Shown here: positions 48,617-58,176 of the stretch, piece by piece
Position numbering within the stretch: position 1 is the stretch's first letter
Layout: the number at the start of each line of letters is the position of its first letter
NCBI RefSeq assembly: GCF_019823065.1
Contig: NZ_CP081966.1
Coordinates: 496,001 to 560,000 of the forward strand
DNA: 64,000 bases
Direction: 5' to 3'
From: Pseudomonas mosselii
GTDB lineage: Bacteria; Pseudomonadota; Gammaproteobacteria; Pseudomonadales; Pseudomonadaceae
Program-made: the position numbers and the translations under genes
Notes under the pieces: model-generated
Database searches by the model: none
What the model was told of the DNA's origin: nothing
The model's input: only the letters and a program-made list of their open reading frames with translations

Positions 48617-49888
48617 TCAGGCCTCGTGGCAGACGTGCCCATCGACCAAGGTATAACGCACCGCGCCCGGCAGGCAGTGGCCGATGAACGGGCAGTTCGC
48701 ACCGCGAGAGAACCACTGCTCGCCTGCCACGGTGGACGCGTTCGGATCGAACAGCACCAGGTCCGCCGCGCCACCCACCTTCAGCTCGCCGGCCGGCAAG
48801 CGCATCGCGGCAGCCGGGCCGCTGCTCAGGCGTGCCAGCAGGGTTGGCAGGTCGAGCAGGCCGTCCTCGACCAGGGTCATGGCCAGCGGCAACAGCAGCT
48901 CGACGCTGCTGATACCCGGCTCGGTGGCACCGAACGGCGCCAGCTTGGCATCACGCTCGTGAGGCTGGTGATGGCTGCTGATCGCCTGAATCACCCCGGA
49001 CTTCACCGCCTCGCGCAGGCCATCGCGGTCGGCGGCGGTGCGCAGCGGCGGCTGGACGTGGTACAGGCTGGAGAAGTCGCGCAGCGCTTCGTCGGTGAGG
49101 ATCAGCTGGTACAGCGCCACGTCGGCGGTGACCGGCAGCCCCAGCGCCTGGGCCTGGGCGATCAACCGGGCGCCGCGGGCGCTGGTGATCTGGGTGAAGT
49201 GGGCGCGCACGCCACTCTGCTCGACCAGCAGCAGGTTGCGGGCCAGGGCCACGGTCTCGGCGGTTTCCGGGATGCCCGGCAGCCCGAGGAAGCTGGCCAT
49301 GGGGCCTTCGTGGGCCAGGCCGCCTTGCGCCAGGTCGCGGTCCTGGGAGTGGAACACCACGGTCAGGTCGAAGGTCGCCGCGTATTCCAGGGCGCGGGCC
49401 AAGGTGCGGTTGTTGGGGATTTCCTTCAGGCCGTTGCCGAAGGCCACGCAACCGGTGTCGCGCAGGGCCACCAGTTCGGCCAGTTGCTCGCCTTCCAGGC
49501 CCTTGGTCAGGGCGCCTATCGGGTAAACCTTGCTGTTGGCCGCCTCGCGGGCGCGGTCGAGGATCAGTTCGGCGACTGCCGAGGTGTCCAGCACCGGCTT
49601 GGTCTGCGGTGGGCAGCACAGGCTGGTGACGCCGCCAGCCACGGCGGCGCGGGTTTCACTGGCGATGTTGCCCTTGCGGCTGTAGCCCGGCTCGCGCAGG
49701 GAGACGCCGAGGTCGACCAGGCCCGGCGCGGCTACCAGACCGTCCGCCTGGATCGTGCGGCTGGCGTTGAAACCGGCCGGCGCCGCGCCGATGGCGGCGA
49801 TGCGCCCGCCGTCCAGGTGCAGGTCGGTGATGCGGTCCAGGCCGCTGGCAGGATCGATGACCCGGGCGCCGATAATGCTGATGGTCAC
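48617..49888 (-). CDS. pyrC': Inactive dihydroorotase-like subunit PyrC'
   Basis: 423-aa amidohydrolase-fold protein. Where active dihydroorotases have DxHxHLREPG, this protein reads [10 protein letters not shown], so both metal His are lost; the late catalytic Asp position reads ISSHHQPH instead of a DHAPH-type motif. It therefore should not be an enzyme. In P. putida this protein is known as a non-catalytic partner required for the assembly of aspartate carbamoyltransferase. GTG start overlaps the pyrB stop by 4 nt, in agreement with that role. Confidence 0.94.
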   Translation of the reverse strand: MTISIIGARVIDPASGLDRITDLHLDGGRIAAIGAAPAGFNASRTIQADGLVAAPGLVDLGVSLREPGYSRKGNIASETRAAVAGGVTSLCCPPQTKPVLDTSAVAELILDRAREAANSKVYPIGALTKGLEGEQLAELVALRDTGCVAFGNGLKEIPNNRTLARALEYAATFDLTVVFHSQDRDLAQGGLAHEGPMASFLGLPGIPETAETVALARNLLLVEQSGVRAHFTQITSARGARLIAQAQALGLPVTADVALYQLILTDEALRDFSSLYHVQPPLRTAADRDGLREAVKSGVIQAISSHHQPHERDAKLAPFGATEPGISSVELLLPLAMTLVEDGLLDLPTLLARLSSGPAAAMRLPAGELKVGGAADLVLFDPNASTVAGEQWFSRGANCPFIGHCLPGAVRYTLVDGHVCHEA

Positions 49889-50889
49889 TGGGCGTTCTCC
49901 TGGTCGAATTGACGTTGCGCGTTCTGCCCGCTCATGGCCATGGACAGCACGGCCATGCGCACGGCGATGCCGTAGGTGACCTGGTTGAGGATCACCGAGT
50001 GCTGGCCGTCGGCCACCGCCGATTCGATTTCCACGCCGCGGTTGATCGGACCCGGGTGCATGACGATGGCATCCGGCTTGGCCCCGGCCAGGCGCGAGGT
50101 GGTCAGGCCGAACAGGCGGTAGAACTCGCCCTCGCTGGGCAGCAGGCCGCCGGCCATGCGCTCGCGCTGCAGGCGCAGCATGATCACCACGTCGACATCC
50201 TTGAGACCTTCGGCGAGGTCGGTGTAGACCTTCACCCCGTATTGTTCGATACCAATCGGGATCAGCGTCTTCGGGCCGATCACGCGGATGTCCGGGCAGC
50301 CCAGCGCCTTGAGCGCGAGCATGTCCGAGCGCGCCACCCGCGAGTGCAGGATGTCGCCGACGATGGCCACGGAGAGGTTTTCGAAGCCGCCCTTGTGCCG
50401 ACGAATGGTGAGCATGTCGAGCATGCCCTGGGTCGGGTGGGCGTGGCGGCCGTCACCGCCATTGATTACTGCCACGTCCGGGCACACATGCTCGGCGATG
50501 AAGTGGGCGGCGCCGGAATCGGAGTGGCGCACGACGAACATGTCGGCGGCCATGGCCTCCAGGTTGCGCAGGGTGTCGAACAGGGTCTCGCCCTTGCTGG
50601 TCGAGGAAGTCGACACGTTCAGGCTGATCACGTCGGCCGACAGGCGCTGGGCCGCCAGTTCGAAGGTGGTGCGGGTGCGGGTGGAGTTCTCGAAGAACAC
50701 GTTGCACACGGTCTTGCCGCGCAGCAACGGGACTTTCTTCACGGCCCGGGCGCCGACTTCGAGGAACGAGTCGGCGGTGTCGAGGATCTCGGTGAGCAGT
50801 TCGCGGGGCAAACCGTCGAGCGAGAGGAAGTGGCGCAGCTGGCCCTGGTCATTGAGCTGCAGCGGGCGCTTGGCGTCGAGTGGCGTCAT
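49885..50889 (-). CDS. pyrB: Aspartate carbamoyltransferase catalytic subunit PyrB
   Basis: 334-aa transferase that joins carbamoyl phosphate and aspartate in the first committed step of pyrimidine synthesis. The carbamoyl-phosphate loop [13 protein letters not shown] and the later HPTQGMLD and MHPGPINRG motifs are intact. The N-terminus is about 30 residues longer than in the E. coli catalytic chain, as in other pseudomonads. Lies 12 nt after pyrR and is coupled to pyrC'. Confidence 0.98.
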   Translation of the reverse strand: MTPLDAKRPLQLNDQGQLRHFLSLDGLPRELLTEILDTADSFLEVGARAVKKVPLLRGKTVCNVFFENSTRTRTTFELAAQRLSADVISLNVSTSSTSKGETLFDTLRNLEAMAADMFVVRHSDSGAAHFIAEHVCPDVAVINGGDGRHAHPTQGMLDMLTIRRHKGGFENLSVAIVGDILHSRVARSDMLALKALGCPDIRVIGPKTLIPIGIEQYGVKVYTDLAEGLKDVDVVIMLRLQRERMAGGLLPSEGEFYRLFGLTTSRLAGAKPDAIVMHPGPINRGVEIESAVADGQHSVILNQVTYGIAVRMAVLSMAMSGQNAQRQFDQENAQ

Positions 50890-50901
50890 CGCGGGGGACT
50901 C

Positions 50902-51420
50902 TTAAAGGGCGGAAGCGGGAGCGAGGTCCTGGCGCTCGAGGGCGAGCGGCGTGGGTCCGGTCAATTTTACCCGTTCATGGGCGGCCAGGGACAGGGTGGC
51001 GCCGACTACATTCGGACGGATCGGCAATTCGCCGGCATCCAGGTCGAGCAGGCAGGCCAGGGTCACGCTGGCCGGACGGCCATAGTCGAACAGCTCGTTG
51101 AGGGCGGCGCGGATGGTGCGCCCGCTCATCAGCACGTCGTCTACCAGCACCAGGTGCTGGCCTTCGATCTCGAACGGCAGCTCCGAAGGGCGCACCTGCG
51201 GGTGCAAGCCGTTCTGGCTGAAGTCGTCGCGGTAGAAGGACACATCCAGGGTGCCCAGCGGGCCCTGGTCGCCCAGCTCGGCCAGCAGGGCCTGGGCCAC
51301 CCACACGCCGCCGGTGCGGATGCCGATGAAGCGCGGCTCGCTGATGCCGCGGCGGGCCAGGTGGGCGCGAAGGTCGACGGCCATCTGCCGGATCAGATCG
51401 GCGGGATTGGGTAGGCTCAT
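50902..51420 (-). CDS. pyrR: Bifunctional regulator/uracil phosphoribosyltransferase PyrR
   Basis: 172-aa PRTase-fold protein. The PRPP loop [18 protein letters not shown] is the family signature. In Gram-positive bacteria PyrR binds pyr mRNA; in Pseudomonas its homologue is tied to pyrB regulation. Directly upstream of pyrB in the same orientation. Confidence 0.95.
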   Translation of the reverse strand: MSLPNPADLIRQMAVDLRAHLARRGISEPRFIGIRTGGVWVAQALLAELGDQGPLGTLDVSFYRDDFSQNGLHPQVRPSELPFEIEGQHLVLVDDVLMSGRTIRAALNELFDYGRPASVTLACLLDLDAGELPIRPNVVGATLSLAAHERVKLTGPTPLALERQDLAPASAL

Positions 51421-51471
51421 TGCGTGCTCCTCGGAAGGCGGGCGCCGGCTCCAGCCGGCGGCAAAGCGGAT

Positions 51472-51897
51472 TTAAGTGTTGGCCTCCAGCCAGCCTTGCA
51501 GCAGCAGGGCGGCGGCGATGGCGTCGACCGGGTTATCGCGGTAGCTGCCGTGGCGCCCGCCTCGGGCCATCTGCTCGCCCTTGGCCTCGAAGGTGGTCAG
51601 GCGTTCGTCGTGGGTGTGCACCGGCAGGTTGTAGCGGCCGTGCAGGCGCCGGGCAAATTTCTCGGCGCGTTCGCTCATCTCGCTGGGCGTGCCGTCCATG
51701 TTCAGCGGCAGGCCGACAACGATCGCGTCGGGTTTCCATTCCTTGATCAGCTTCTCGACCTGGTTCCAGTCCGGTACGCCGTTCTGGGCCTTGAGCGTGC
51801 ACAGCTCGCGGGCCTGGCCGGTGATCACCTGGCCGACGGCCACGCCGATCTGTCGGGTGCCATAGTCGAAGCCCAGCAGTAGACGCAGTTCGGCCAT
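51472..51897 (-). CDS. ruvX: Holliday-junction resolvase-like nuclease RuvX (YqgF)
   Basis: 141-aa RNase H-fold protein. LLGFDYGTRQIGVAV holds the first catalytic Asp; IVVGLPLNMDG and the late NPVDAIAAALLLQ Asp complete the site. Family members process pre-16S rRNA 5' ends and may act on Holliday junctions. The ATG at 51897 overlaps the algH stop by 1 nt (TGATG). Confidence 0.95.
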   Translation of the reverse strand: MAELRLLLGFDYGTRQIGVAVGQVITGQARELCTLKAQNGVPDWNQVEKLIKEWKPDAIVVGLPLNMDGTPSEMSERAEKFARRLHGRYNLPVHTHDERLTTFEAKGEQMARGGRHGSYRDNPVDAIAAALLLQGWLEANT

Positions 51898-52466
51898 CAG
51901 GCGTGGCCCGCCTGGCTGGTCAGCAGGCTGAGGTTGATCCCCAGGCTCGCGGCGGCGGCGCCCAGGCGTTGGTCGCTGGCCAGGCCAAAGATGATCTCGG
52001 GGTCGAAGGGGCAGTTGAGCCAGGCATTGTCGGCCAGCTCCGCCTCCAGCTGGCCGGCTTCCCAACCCGCGTAGCCCAGGGTGATGAGGCTCTTGCGCGG
52101 GCCATCGCCGGTGGCGATGGCGAACAGCACGTCCTGGGAAGTGGACAGCGACAGGCCCTCCAGCTCGACCGTGGCCTGGTAGCTGCGGTCGTTGCTGTGC
52201 AGCACGAAACCGCGGTCGGTCTGCACCGGGCCACCCTGGTAGATCGGGATATGCAGGGTGCTGGCGGGCGGCTCGTCGTCCGGGCGCAACTGCTCGAGGA
52301 TGTCGGCCAGGTTCAGCTCCTGCGGGCGATTGACCACCAGGCCCATGGCGCCGTGGGCATTGTGCTCGACGATGTAGGTGAGGGTCTGGGCAAAGTTCGG
52401 ATCGGCCATGTGCGGCATGGCGATCAGGAACTGGTGCTTGAGGTAGCTGGGGGCGAGGGTTTTCAT
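51897..52466 (-). CDS. algH: YqgE/AlgH family protein
   Basis: 189-aa conserved protein. MKTLAPSYLKHQFLIAMPHM and FAQTLTYIVEHNAHGAMGLVVNRP are the UPF0301 signatures. In P. aeruginosa it was linked to alginate gene control, but the molecular role is unsettled. Coupled to ruvX. The start is fixed by the family N-terminus; an upstream open frame crosses the REP region. Confidence 0.93.
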   Translation of the reverse strand: MKTLAPSYLKHQFLIAMPHMADPNFAQTLTYIVEHNAHGAMGLVVNRPQELNLADILEQLRPDDEPPASTLHIPIYQGGPVQTDRGFVLHSNDRSYQATVELEGLSLSTSQDVLFAIATGDGPRKSLITLGYAGWEAGQLEAELADNAWLNCPFDPEIIFGLASDQRLGAAAASLGINLSLLTSQAGHA

Positions 52467-52544
52467 GACCGCTAGTGTGGCGCCAGGTGACGAGACTGAC
52501 AAGCCGGGTCCCACACCGATCGTGCAGAACTCAAGCCATGCGCT

Positions 52545-52593
52545 GTCCCTGTGGGCGCTGGCTTGCCAGCGATGGGCCGCAACGCGGCCCCGA
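52545..52593. repeat. REP element after tonB-like gene
   Basis: GTGGGCGCTGGCTTGCCAGCGATGG followed by the GGCCGCAACGCGGCC hairpin, ending at the stop codon of the TonB-like gene. Confidence 0.8.
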
Positions 52594-53493
52594 TCAGTTG
52601 CTCGACAGCCGGTCACCCCGGGCAAAGCGCCAGGTGCGGATGATCTCCAGGCGGTCGAACTCCGCCAGGTCGCCGGTGAACGGCGCGAATGGCGCCGCCA
52701 GGCGCACGATGCGCTGGGCCGCCTGGTCCAGCACCGGCTGGCCCGACGATTCCAGTACCAGCACTTCGTACAACGAGCCGTCGCGGTTGATCGACACCAT
52801 CATCCGCAAGCTGCCGTACAGCTGCTGGCGCCGGGCCTCCTCGGGGTAGTTGAGGTTGCCGATGCGCTCGACCTTCTTGCGCCACTCTTCCTTGTACCAG
52901 GCGCCCTTGTCGCGCAGGGTCGAGGCGGCGTTCAGGCGATGGATGCGCGGGCGCTTGGCATACAGCTGCTGCTCATGGGACAGCTCGGCCTCGAGGCTGG
53001 CGATCTGGCTGGACAGCTGCGAGCTGTCGAAGTCCGGCACCTTGGCCTCGGGCTTGGGCTGCGGCTTGCTTTCCTTCGGCCTGGGCTCGACCTTCTGGGT
53101 TTTCGGCGCCTGGGTGGCGACCACGGACTTTGCCGGTGCGGGCGGGATCTCTGGTTTCGCCGCCGGCGGCGGCGTGATCTTGTTGATCTTGCTGTCCTGG
53201 AACGGCGCGACCTCGGTGGTTTTGGGCACCGCCTTTTTTTCCAGGGTGCCGCTGCCCTGCTGGTTGTCCTGGGCCTGGAAGTCGGCCTTCTCGGGCGCCT
53301 TCTCACTCTTGAAGGTGGCCAGGGTGATGTCCATGGTGTGGCGGATGTCGGCCGGCTTGACCACGGTGAAACCCACGCCCAGGATCAGCGCCAGGTGCAC
53401 CAGGGCGGCCAGGAACAGGGTGAAGCCGAGCCTGTCCACCGGGCGAACGCGGGGTGGCAGCAGGTCGGCGGGGATGTCGGCAGGCAGCGTCAT
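52594..53493 (-). CDS. tonB: TonB-family energy transducer
   Basis: 299-aa protein with one N-terminal TM (about residues 22-45, RLGFTLFLAALVHLALILG), a long periplasmic Pro/Lys-rich linker (about 100-150, PKESKPQPKPEAK) and a C-terminal TonB domain (NLNYPEEARRQQLYGSLRMMV ... LVLESSGQPVLDQAA). It passes proton-motive energy from ExbBD to outer-membrane receptors, or a related task. No exbB or exbD gene is adjacent. An additional coiled-coil segment (SQIASLEAELSHEQQLYAK) lies before the C-terminal domain. Confidence 0.92.
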   Translation of the reverse strand: MTLPADIPADLLPPRVRPVDRLGFTLFLAALVHLALILGVGFTVVKPADIRHTMDITLATFKSEKAPEKADFQAQDNQQGSGTLEKKAVPKTTEVAPFQDSKINKITPPPAAKPEIPPAPAKSVVATQAPKTQKVEPRPKESKPQPKPEAKVPDFDSSQLSSQIASLEAELSHEQQLYAKRPRIHRLNAASTLRDKGAWYKEEWRKKVERIGNLNYPEEARRQQLYGSLRMMVSINRDGSLYEVLVLESSGQPVLDQAAQRIVRLAAPFAPFTGDLAEFDRLEIIRTWRFARGDRLSSN

Positions 53494-53583
53494 CAGGTAT
53501 CCAGCAACCGCGAAACAGGGCGCAGGTCAGCGAAAAAGGACCGGCATCATACCCCACTCCGCGGGTTTGCCACGTGTCGGCGG

Positions 53584-54537
53584 TCAGCGCGCCTGCAGCT
53601 TGCGATCAATGGCGTCCATCAAACGGCCGCCGATGTCGGTGTTGTAGGCAGCATCGATCTCGCGAATGCAGGTCGGGCTGGTGACGTTGATTTCGGTGAG
53701 GTAGTCGCCGATCACGTCCAGGCCGACGAACAGCAGGCCCTTCTCGCGCAGGGTCGGGCCGACCTGGGCGGCGATCCAGCGGTCGCGCTCGCTCAGCGGC
53801 CGGGCTTCGCCGCGTCCGCCGGCGGCCAGGTTGCCGCGGGTCTCGCCGCTGGCCGGGATGCGCGCCAGGCAGTAGTCCACCGGCTCGCCGTCGATCATCA
53901 GGATGCGCTTGTCGCCGTCCTTGATCGCCGGCAGGTAGGCCTGGGCCATGATCTGCTGGGCGCCGAGCGCGGTCAGGGTTTCGAGGATCACCGACAGGTT
54001 GGGATCACCGGCCCGGTGACGGAAGATCGAGGTGCCGCCCATGCCGTCCAGCGGCTTGAGGATCACATCGCCGTGCTCGGCCGCGAATTCTCGGATGATG
54101 TCCGGGCGACGGCTGACCAGGGTCGGCGGCGTGCACTGCGGGAACAGCGTGGCGAACAGCTTCTCGTTGCAGTCGCGCAGGCTCTGCGGGCGGTTGACCA
54201 CCAGCACGCCTTCGGCCTCGGCCTGCTCCAGCAGGTAGGTGCTGTAGACGAACTCCATGTCGAAGGGCGGGTCCTTGCGCATCAGGATTACGTCCAGCTC
54301 GGCCAGCGGGCTGTCCTGCTCCTCGTCCAGCTCGAACCAGCGGGCCGGGTCGGCGAACACCTTGAGCGGGCGCATCCGCGCGCGGGCCTTGCCCTGGGCC
54401 TGGTACAGGTCGCGCTGTTCCAGGTAGAACAGGCTCCAGCCACGGGCCTGGGCGGCCAGCAGCATGGCCAGCGAGCTGTCCTTTTTGTAGGAGATGGACG
54501 CGATGGGGTCCATGACAATCCCGAGGCGAACGCTCAT
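53584..54537 (-). CDS. gshB: Glutathione synthetase GshB
   Basis: 317-aa ATP-grasp ligase joining gamma-glutamylcysteine and glycine. MSVRLGIVMDPIASI is the usual start, VLVVNRPQSLRDCNEKL and GDVILKPLDGMGGTSIFR (ATP-binding loop) and the late INVTSPTCIREID metal site are intact. The ATG at 54537 is the family start. Divergent from pilG. Confidence 0.98.
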   Translation of the reverse strand: MSVRLGIVMDPIASISYKKDSSLAMLLAAQARGWSLFYLEQRDLYQAQGKARARMRPLKVFADPARWFELDEEQDSPLAELDVILMRKDPPFDMEFVYSTYLLEQAEAEGVLVVNRPQSLRDCNEKLFATLFPQCTPPTLVSRRPDIIREFAAEHGDVILKPLDGMGGTSIFRHRAGDPNLSVILETLTALGAQQIMAQAYLPAIKDGDKRILMIDGEPVDYCLARIPASGETRGNLAAGGRGEARPLSERDRWIAAQVGPTLREKGLLFVGLDVIGDYLTEINVTSPTCIREIDAAYNTDIGGRLMDAIDRKLQAR

Positions 54538-54722
54538 GGGGTAGTTCCTCTTGGCGGCGGGTGGCCGCGATGGCACGAAAGAAAAGTGGCTCAGGGTGGC
54601 GCCGGGCGCGCCCACGGTCAAGGGGCGGGCGGATGGAATGGCCCTCTGGACTGTGTTAAAAAGGCCAGGCACATGGCCTGCACGGCCTTTTGGCGAATTC
54701 GCTCCCAGGCAGAAGCGCAACT

Positions 54723-55124
54723 ATGGAACAACCCCTGAAGGTGATGGTGATCGACGACTCCCGCACGATCCGCCGCACCGCGCAGATGTTGCTCGGCGAG
54801 GCCGGCTGCGAGGTGATCACCGCCAGTGACGGCTTCGACGCCCTGGCCAAGATCGTCGATCACAAGCCCCGGATCATCTTCGTCGATGTGTTGATGCCAC
54901 GCCTTGACGGTTACCAGACCTGCGCCATCATCAAGCACAACAATACGTTCAAGGACACCCCGGTGATCCTGCTGTCTTCCCGCGATGGCCTGTTCGACAA
55001 GGCCCGCGGCCGGGTGGTCGGCTCCGACCAGTTCCTGACCAAACCGTTCAGCAAGGAAGAACTGCTCGACGCGATCCGTGCCAGCGTGCCCGGTTTCGCC
55101 GCGCAGGACCCACACGCACCCTGA
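54723..55124 (+). CDS. pilG: Twitching-motility response regulator PilG
   Basis: 133-aa single-domain receiver. VMVIDDSRTIRRTA holds the acidic pocket, FVDVLMPRLDG the phospho-accepting Asp, LLSSRDG the Thr/Ser switch and FLTKPF the Lys. In P. aeruginosa PilG is phosphorylated by ChpA and promotes pilus extension and cAMP production. First gene of pilGHIJ-chpA-chpC. Confidence 0.96.
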   Translation: MEQPLKVMVIDDSRTIRRTAQMLLGEAGCEVITASDGFDALAKIVDHKPRIIFVDVLMPRLDGYQTCAIIKHNNTFKDTPVILLSSRDGLFDKARGRVVGSDQFLTKPFSKEELLDAIRASVPGFAAQDPHAP

Positions 55125-55171
55125 CGCCGCCCTCGCCGGACGGCGTCTCTATTTCCTGATGGGGAAACAGC

Positions 55172-55537
55172 ATGGCCCGAATTCTGATTGTCGACGATTC
55201 GCCGACAGAGATGTACAGATTGACCGAATGGCTGGAGAAAAGCGGCTATGGGGTGCTCAAGGCCGACAATGGCGCCGACGGCGTGGCCCTGGCCCGCCAG
55301 GAGAAACCCGATGCCGTGCTGATGGACATCGTCATGCCTGGCATGAACGGCTTCCAGGCCACCCGGCAACTGAGCAAGGACCCGGAAACCAGCGCCATTC
55401 CGGTGATCGTGGTGACCACCAAGGACCAGGAAACCGACCGAATCTGGGCCCAGCGTCAGGGCGCCCGCGATTTCCTGACCAAGCCGGTGGAGGAGGAGGC
55501 GCTGATCGCCAAGTTGAAAGAAGTGCTCGGCGCTTGA
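55172..55537 (+). CDS. pilH: Twitching-motility response regulator PilH
   Basis: 121-aa single-domain receiver with ILIVDDSPTEMYRL, phospho-accepting Asp in VLMDIVMPG, VVVTTKDQE and FLTKPV. In P. aeruginosa PilH opposes PilG, possibly as a phosphate sink. Its stop codon overlaps the TTG start of pilI. Confidence 0.96.
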   Translation: MARILIVDDSPTEMYRLTEWLEKSGYGVLKADNGADGVALARQEKPDAVLMDIVMPGMNGFQATRQLSKDPETSAIPVIVVTTKDQETDRIWAQRQGARDFLTKPVEEEALIAKLKEVLGA

Positions 55538-56088
55538 CCACCCGGCCCCAGGGCGCGTCGCTGACCGCCTTCGAGCTGTTGCTGGACATCGACCGGCGCT
55601 GCCGCCTGCTGGTGGCCGACCAGCCACCGCAGGACACCCGCCTGCAGCAGTGGAGTGGCATCGGCTTTCGCATTGCCGGGCAGTGGTTCGTCGCGCCCAT
55701 GGGCGAGGTTGCCGAGGTGCTGCGCGAGCCCCGCAGCAGCCGGGTGCCGGGGGTGCAGCCGTGGGTCCGCGGGGTGGCCAACCTGCGCGGGCGGCTGTTG
55801 CCGGTGATGGACCTGTGCGCGTTCTTCGGTCTCGGCCCGGCGGCGGCGGGCAAGCAACGGCGGGTGCTGGTGCTGGACCATGAGGAGCTGTTCGCCGGGC
55901 TGTTGGTGGACGAGGTGGTCGGCCTGCAGCACTTCGCCCTGAGCAGCCTCGAGCTGTCGCCGCCGCAACCGCTGATTCGCGCGGCCACGCCCTTCGTGCA
56001 GGGCCATTTCCCCCGTGAACGCAATTGGGCGATCTTCAGCCCGTTCGCCCTGGCACAGGCCCCGGGTTTTCTCGATGTGGCGTTGTAG
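55534..56088 (+). CDS. pilI: CheW-like adaptor PilI
   Basis: 184-aa CheW-domain protein that links PilJ to ChpA. IGFRIAGQWFVAPMGEVAEVL and GVANLRGRLLPVMDL are CheW signatures. The frame has no early ATG or GTG; the TTG at 55534, which overlaps the pilH stop (TTGA), is the most plausible start and gives a length close to P. aeruginosa PilI. Followed 12 nt later by pilJ. Confidence 0.92.
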   Translation: MTTRPQGASLTAFELLLDIDRRCRLLVADQPPQDTRLQQWSGIGFRIAGQWFVAPMGEVAEVLREPRSSRVPGVQPWVRGVANLRGRLLPVMDLCAFFGLGPAAAGKQRRVLVLDHEELFAGLLVDEVVGLQHFALSSLELSPPQPLIRAATPFVQGHFPRERNWAIFSPFALAQAPGFLDVAL

Positions 56089-56100
56089 AGGATTTTCGAC

Positions 56101-58176
56101 GTGAACAAGCCAGGACCTTCCGTAGCCACCGCAGGCGTCTCGCCAGCCGCCCTGGCCCAGCGCCCGCGCAGCACCGCGCAGATTACCGTGCTGTTCGTGG
56201 TGCTGATCCTGTCGATCGTCCTGCTGTTCGCCAACTTCGCTTACCTCAACACCCAGGCCAACCACGACAAGCAGTACATTGGCCATGCCGGCGAGCTGCG
56301 CGTGCTGTCCCAGCGCATTGCCAAGAACGCCACCGAGGCGGCGGCGGGCAAGGCGCTGGCGTTCAAGCTGCTCAGCGACGCGCGCAACGACTTCGAGCGG
56401 CGCTGGGGCTACCTGCGCGAGGGCGACAAGACCACCGGCCTGCCAGCCGCGCCGGTGACGGTGCGCGACGAGATGGACGCGGTGCGCCAGGACTGGGAGA
56501 ACCTGCGCAAGAACACCGACACCATCCTCGCCAGCGAACAGACCGTGCTGTCGCTGCACCAGGTCGCGGCCACCCTGGCCGAGACCGTGCCGCAGTTGCA
56601 GGTCGAGTACGAGAAGGTGGTGGAGATCCTGCTGCAGAGCGGCGCGCCTGCCAACCAGGTGGCGGTGGCCCAACGCCAGTTGCTGCTGGCCGAACGCATT
56701 CTCGGCTCGGTCAATACCGTGCTGGCCGGCGACGAAACCTCGGTGCAGGCCGCCGATGCCTTCGGCCGCGACGCCAGCCGCTTCGGTCAGGTGCTCGAAG
56801 GCATGCTCGCCGGCAACCCGGCGATCCAGGTCACCCGGGTCGAGGACGCCGACGCCCGGGCGCGGCTGGCCGAGATCGCCGAGCTGTTCCAATTCGTTTC
56901 GGGCTCGGTGGATGAGATCCTCGAGACATCACCCGAGCTGTTCCGGGTACGTGAGGCCGCCGGAAACATCTTCAGCCTGTCGCAGACCCTGCTCGACGAG
57001 GCCTCGCACCTGGCCAACGGTTTCGAGAACCTGGCCGGCGGGCGCACCCTGGACACCGTCGGCGGCTACGTGCTCGGCCTGCTGGCGCTGGCTTCGATCA
57101 TCCTTATCGGCCTGGTGATGGTGCGCGCCACCCACCGCCAGCTGCGCGAGACCGCCGAGAAGAACGAACGCAACCAGCAGGCGATCATGCGCCTGCTCGA
57201 CGAGATCGAGGAGCTGGCCGACGGCGACCTGACAGTCACCGTATCGGTCACCGAGGACTTCACCGGCGCCATCGCCGACTCGATCAACTACTCGGTCGAC
57301 CAGCTGCGCGACCTGGTGGCCACCATCAACCACAGCGCCGAGCAGGTCGCCGCCGCCGTGCAGGACACCCAGAACACCGCCCGCCAGCTGGCCAAGGCCT
57401 CCGAGCACCAGGCCGAGCAGATCAGCGAGGCCTCCGAGGCGGTGGGCGACATGGTCGAGTCAATCGACCGCGTCTCGGCCCACGCCTACGAGTCGGCCAA
57501 GGTGGCCGAGCGCTCGGTGGCCATCGCCAACAAGGGCAACGAGGTGGTGCACAACACCATCCACGGCATGGACAACATCCGCGAGCAGATCCAGGACACC
57601 GCCAAGCGGATCAAGCGTCTGGGCGAGTCCTCCCAAGAGATCGGCGACATCGTAAGCCTGATCGACGACATTGCCGACCAGACCAACATCCTCGCCCTCA
57701 ACGCGGCGATCCAGGCCTCGCTGGCTGGCGAGGCTGGTCGCGGCTTTGCCGTGGTGGCCGATGAAGTGCAACGCCTGGCCGAGCGCTCCTCTTCGGCGAC
57801 GCGGCAGATCGAGGCATTGGTGCGCACCATTCAGGCCGATACCAACGAGGCGGTGATCTCCATGGAGCAGACCACCGCCGAAGTGGTGCGTGGTGCGCGC
57901 CTGGCCCAGGATGCCGGGGTGGCCCTGGCGGAAATCGAGGGTGTGTCGCAGACCATGGCCGACCTTATCCACAGCATCTCCGACGCCGCCCAGTTGCAGA
58001 CCTCCTCGGCGGGGCAGATTTCCCACACCATGGCGGTGATCCAGCAGATCACCGCGCAGACCTCCGCCGGCTCCGGCGCCACCGCTGACAGTATCCGCCA
58101 CCTGGCGCGCATGGCCAGCGAGATGCGCCGCTCGGTGTCCGGCTTCACCCTGCCCAAGCCGGTGGAGCGCTCGTGA
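56101..58176 (+). CDS. pilJ: Type IV pilus chemoreceptor PilJ
   Basis: 691-aa methyl-accepting-type receptor of the Pil-Chp system. TM1 at about residues 30-52, a periplasmic region with two PilJ-type four-helix modules (about 55-315), TM2 at about 320-340, HAMP, and a signalling tip [25 protein letters not shown] that differs from flagellar receptors (IQAS in place of IEAA). GTG start with AGAGGA upstream. pilK, the usual next gene in P. aeruginosa, is absent; chpA overlaps the pilJ stop by 4 nt. Confidence 0.96.
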   Translation: MNKPGPSVATAGVSPAALAQRPRSTAQITVLFVVLILSIVLLFANFAYLNTQANHDKQYIGHAGELRVLSQRIAKNATEAAAGKALAFKLLSDARNDFERRWGYLREGDKTTGLPAAPVTVRDEMDAVRQDWENLRKNTDTILASEQTVLSLHQVAATLAETVPQLQVEYEKVVEILLQSGAPANQVAVAQRQLLLAERILGSVNTVLAGDETSVQAADAFGRDASRFGQVLEGMLAGNPAIQVTRVEDADARARLAEIAELFQFVSGSVDEILETSPELFRVREAAGNIFSLSQTLLDEASHLANGFENLAGGRTLDTVGGYVLGLLALASIILIGLVMVRATHRQLRETAEKNERNQQAIMRLLDEIEELADGDLTVTVSVTEDFTGAIADSINYSVDQLRDLVATINHSAEQVAAAVQDTQNTARQLAKASEHQAEQISEASEAVGDMVESIDRVSAHAYESAKVAERSVAIANKGNEVVHNTIHGMDNIREQIQDTAKRIKRLGESSQEIGDIVSLIDDIADQTNILALNAAIQASLAGEAGRGFAVVADEVQRLAERSSSATRQIEALVRTIQADTNEAVISMEQTTAEVVRGARLAQDAGVALAEIEGVSQTMADLIHSISDAAQLQTSSAGQISHTMAVIQQITAQTSAGSGATADSIRHLARMASEMRRSVSGFTLPKPVERS

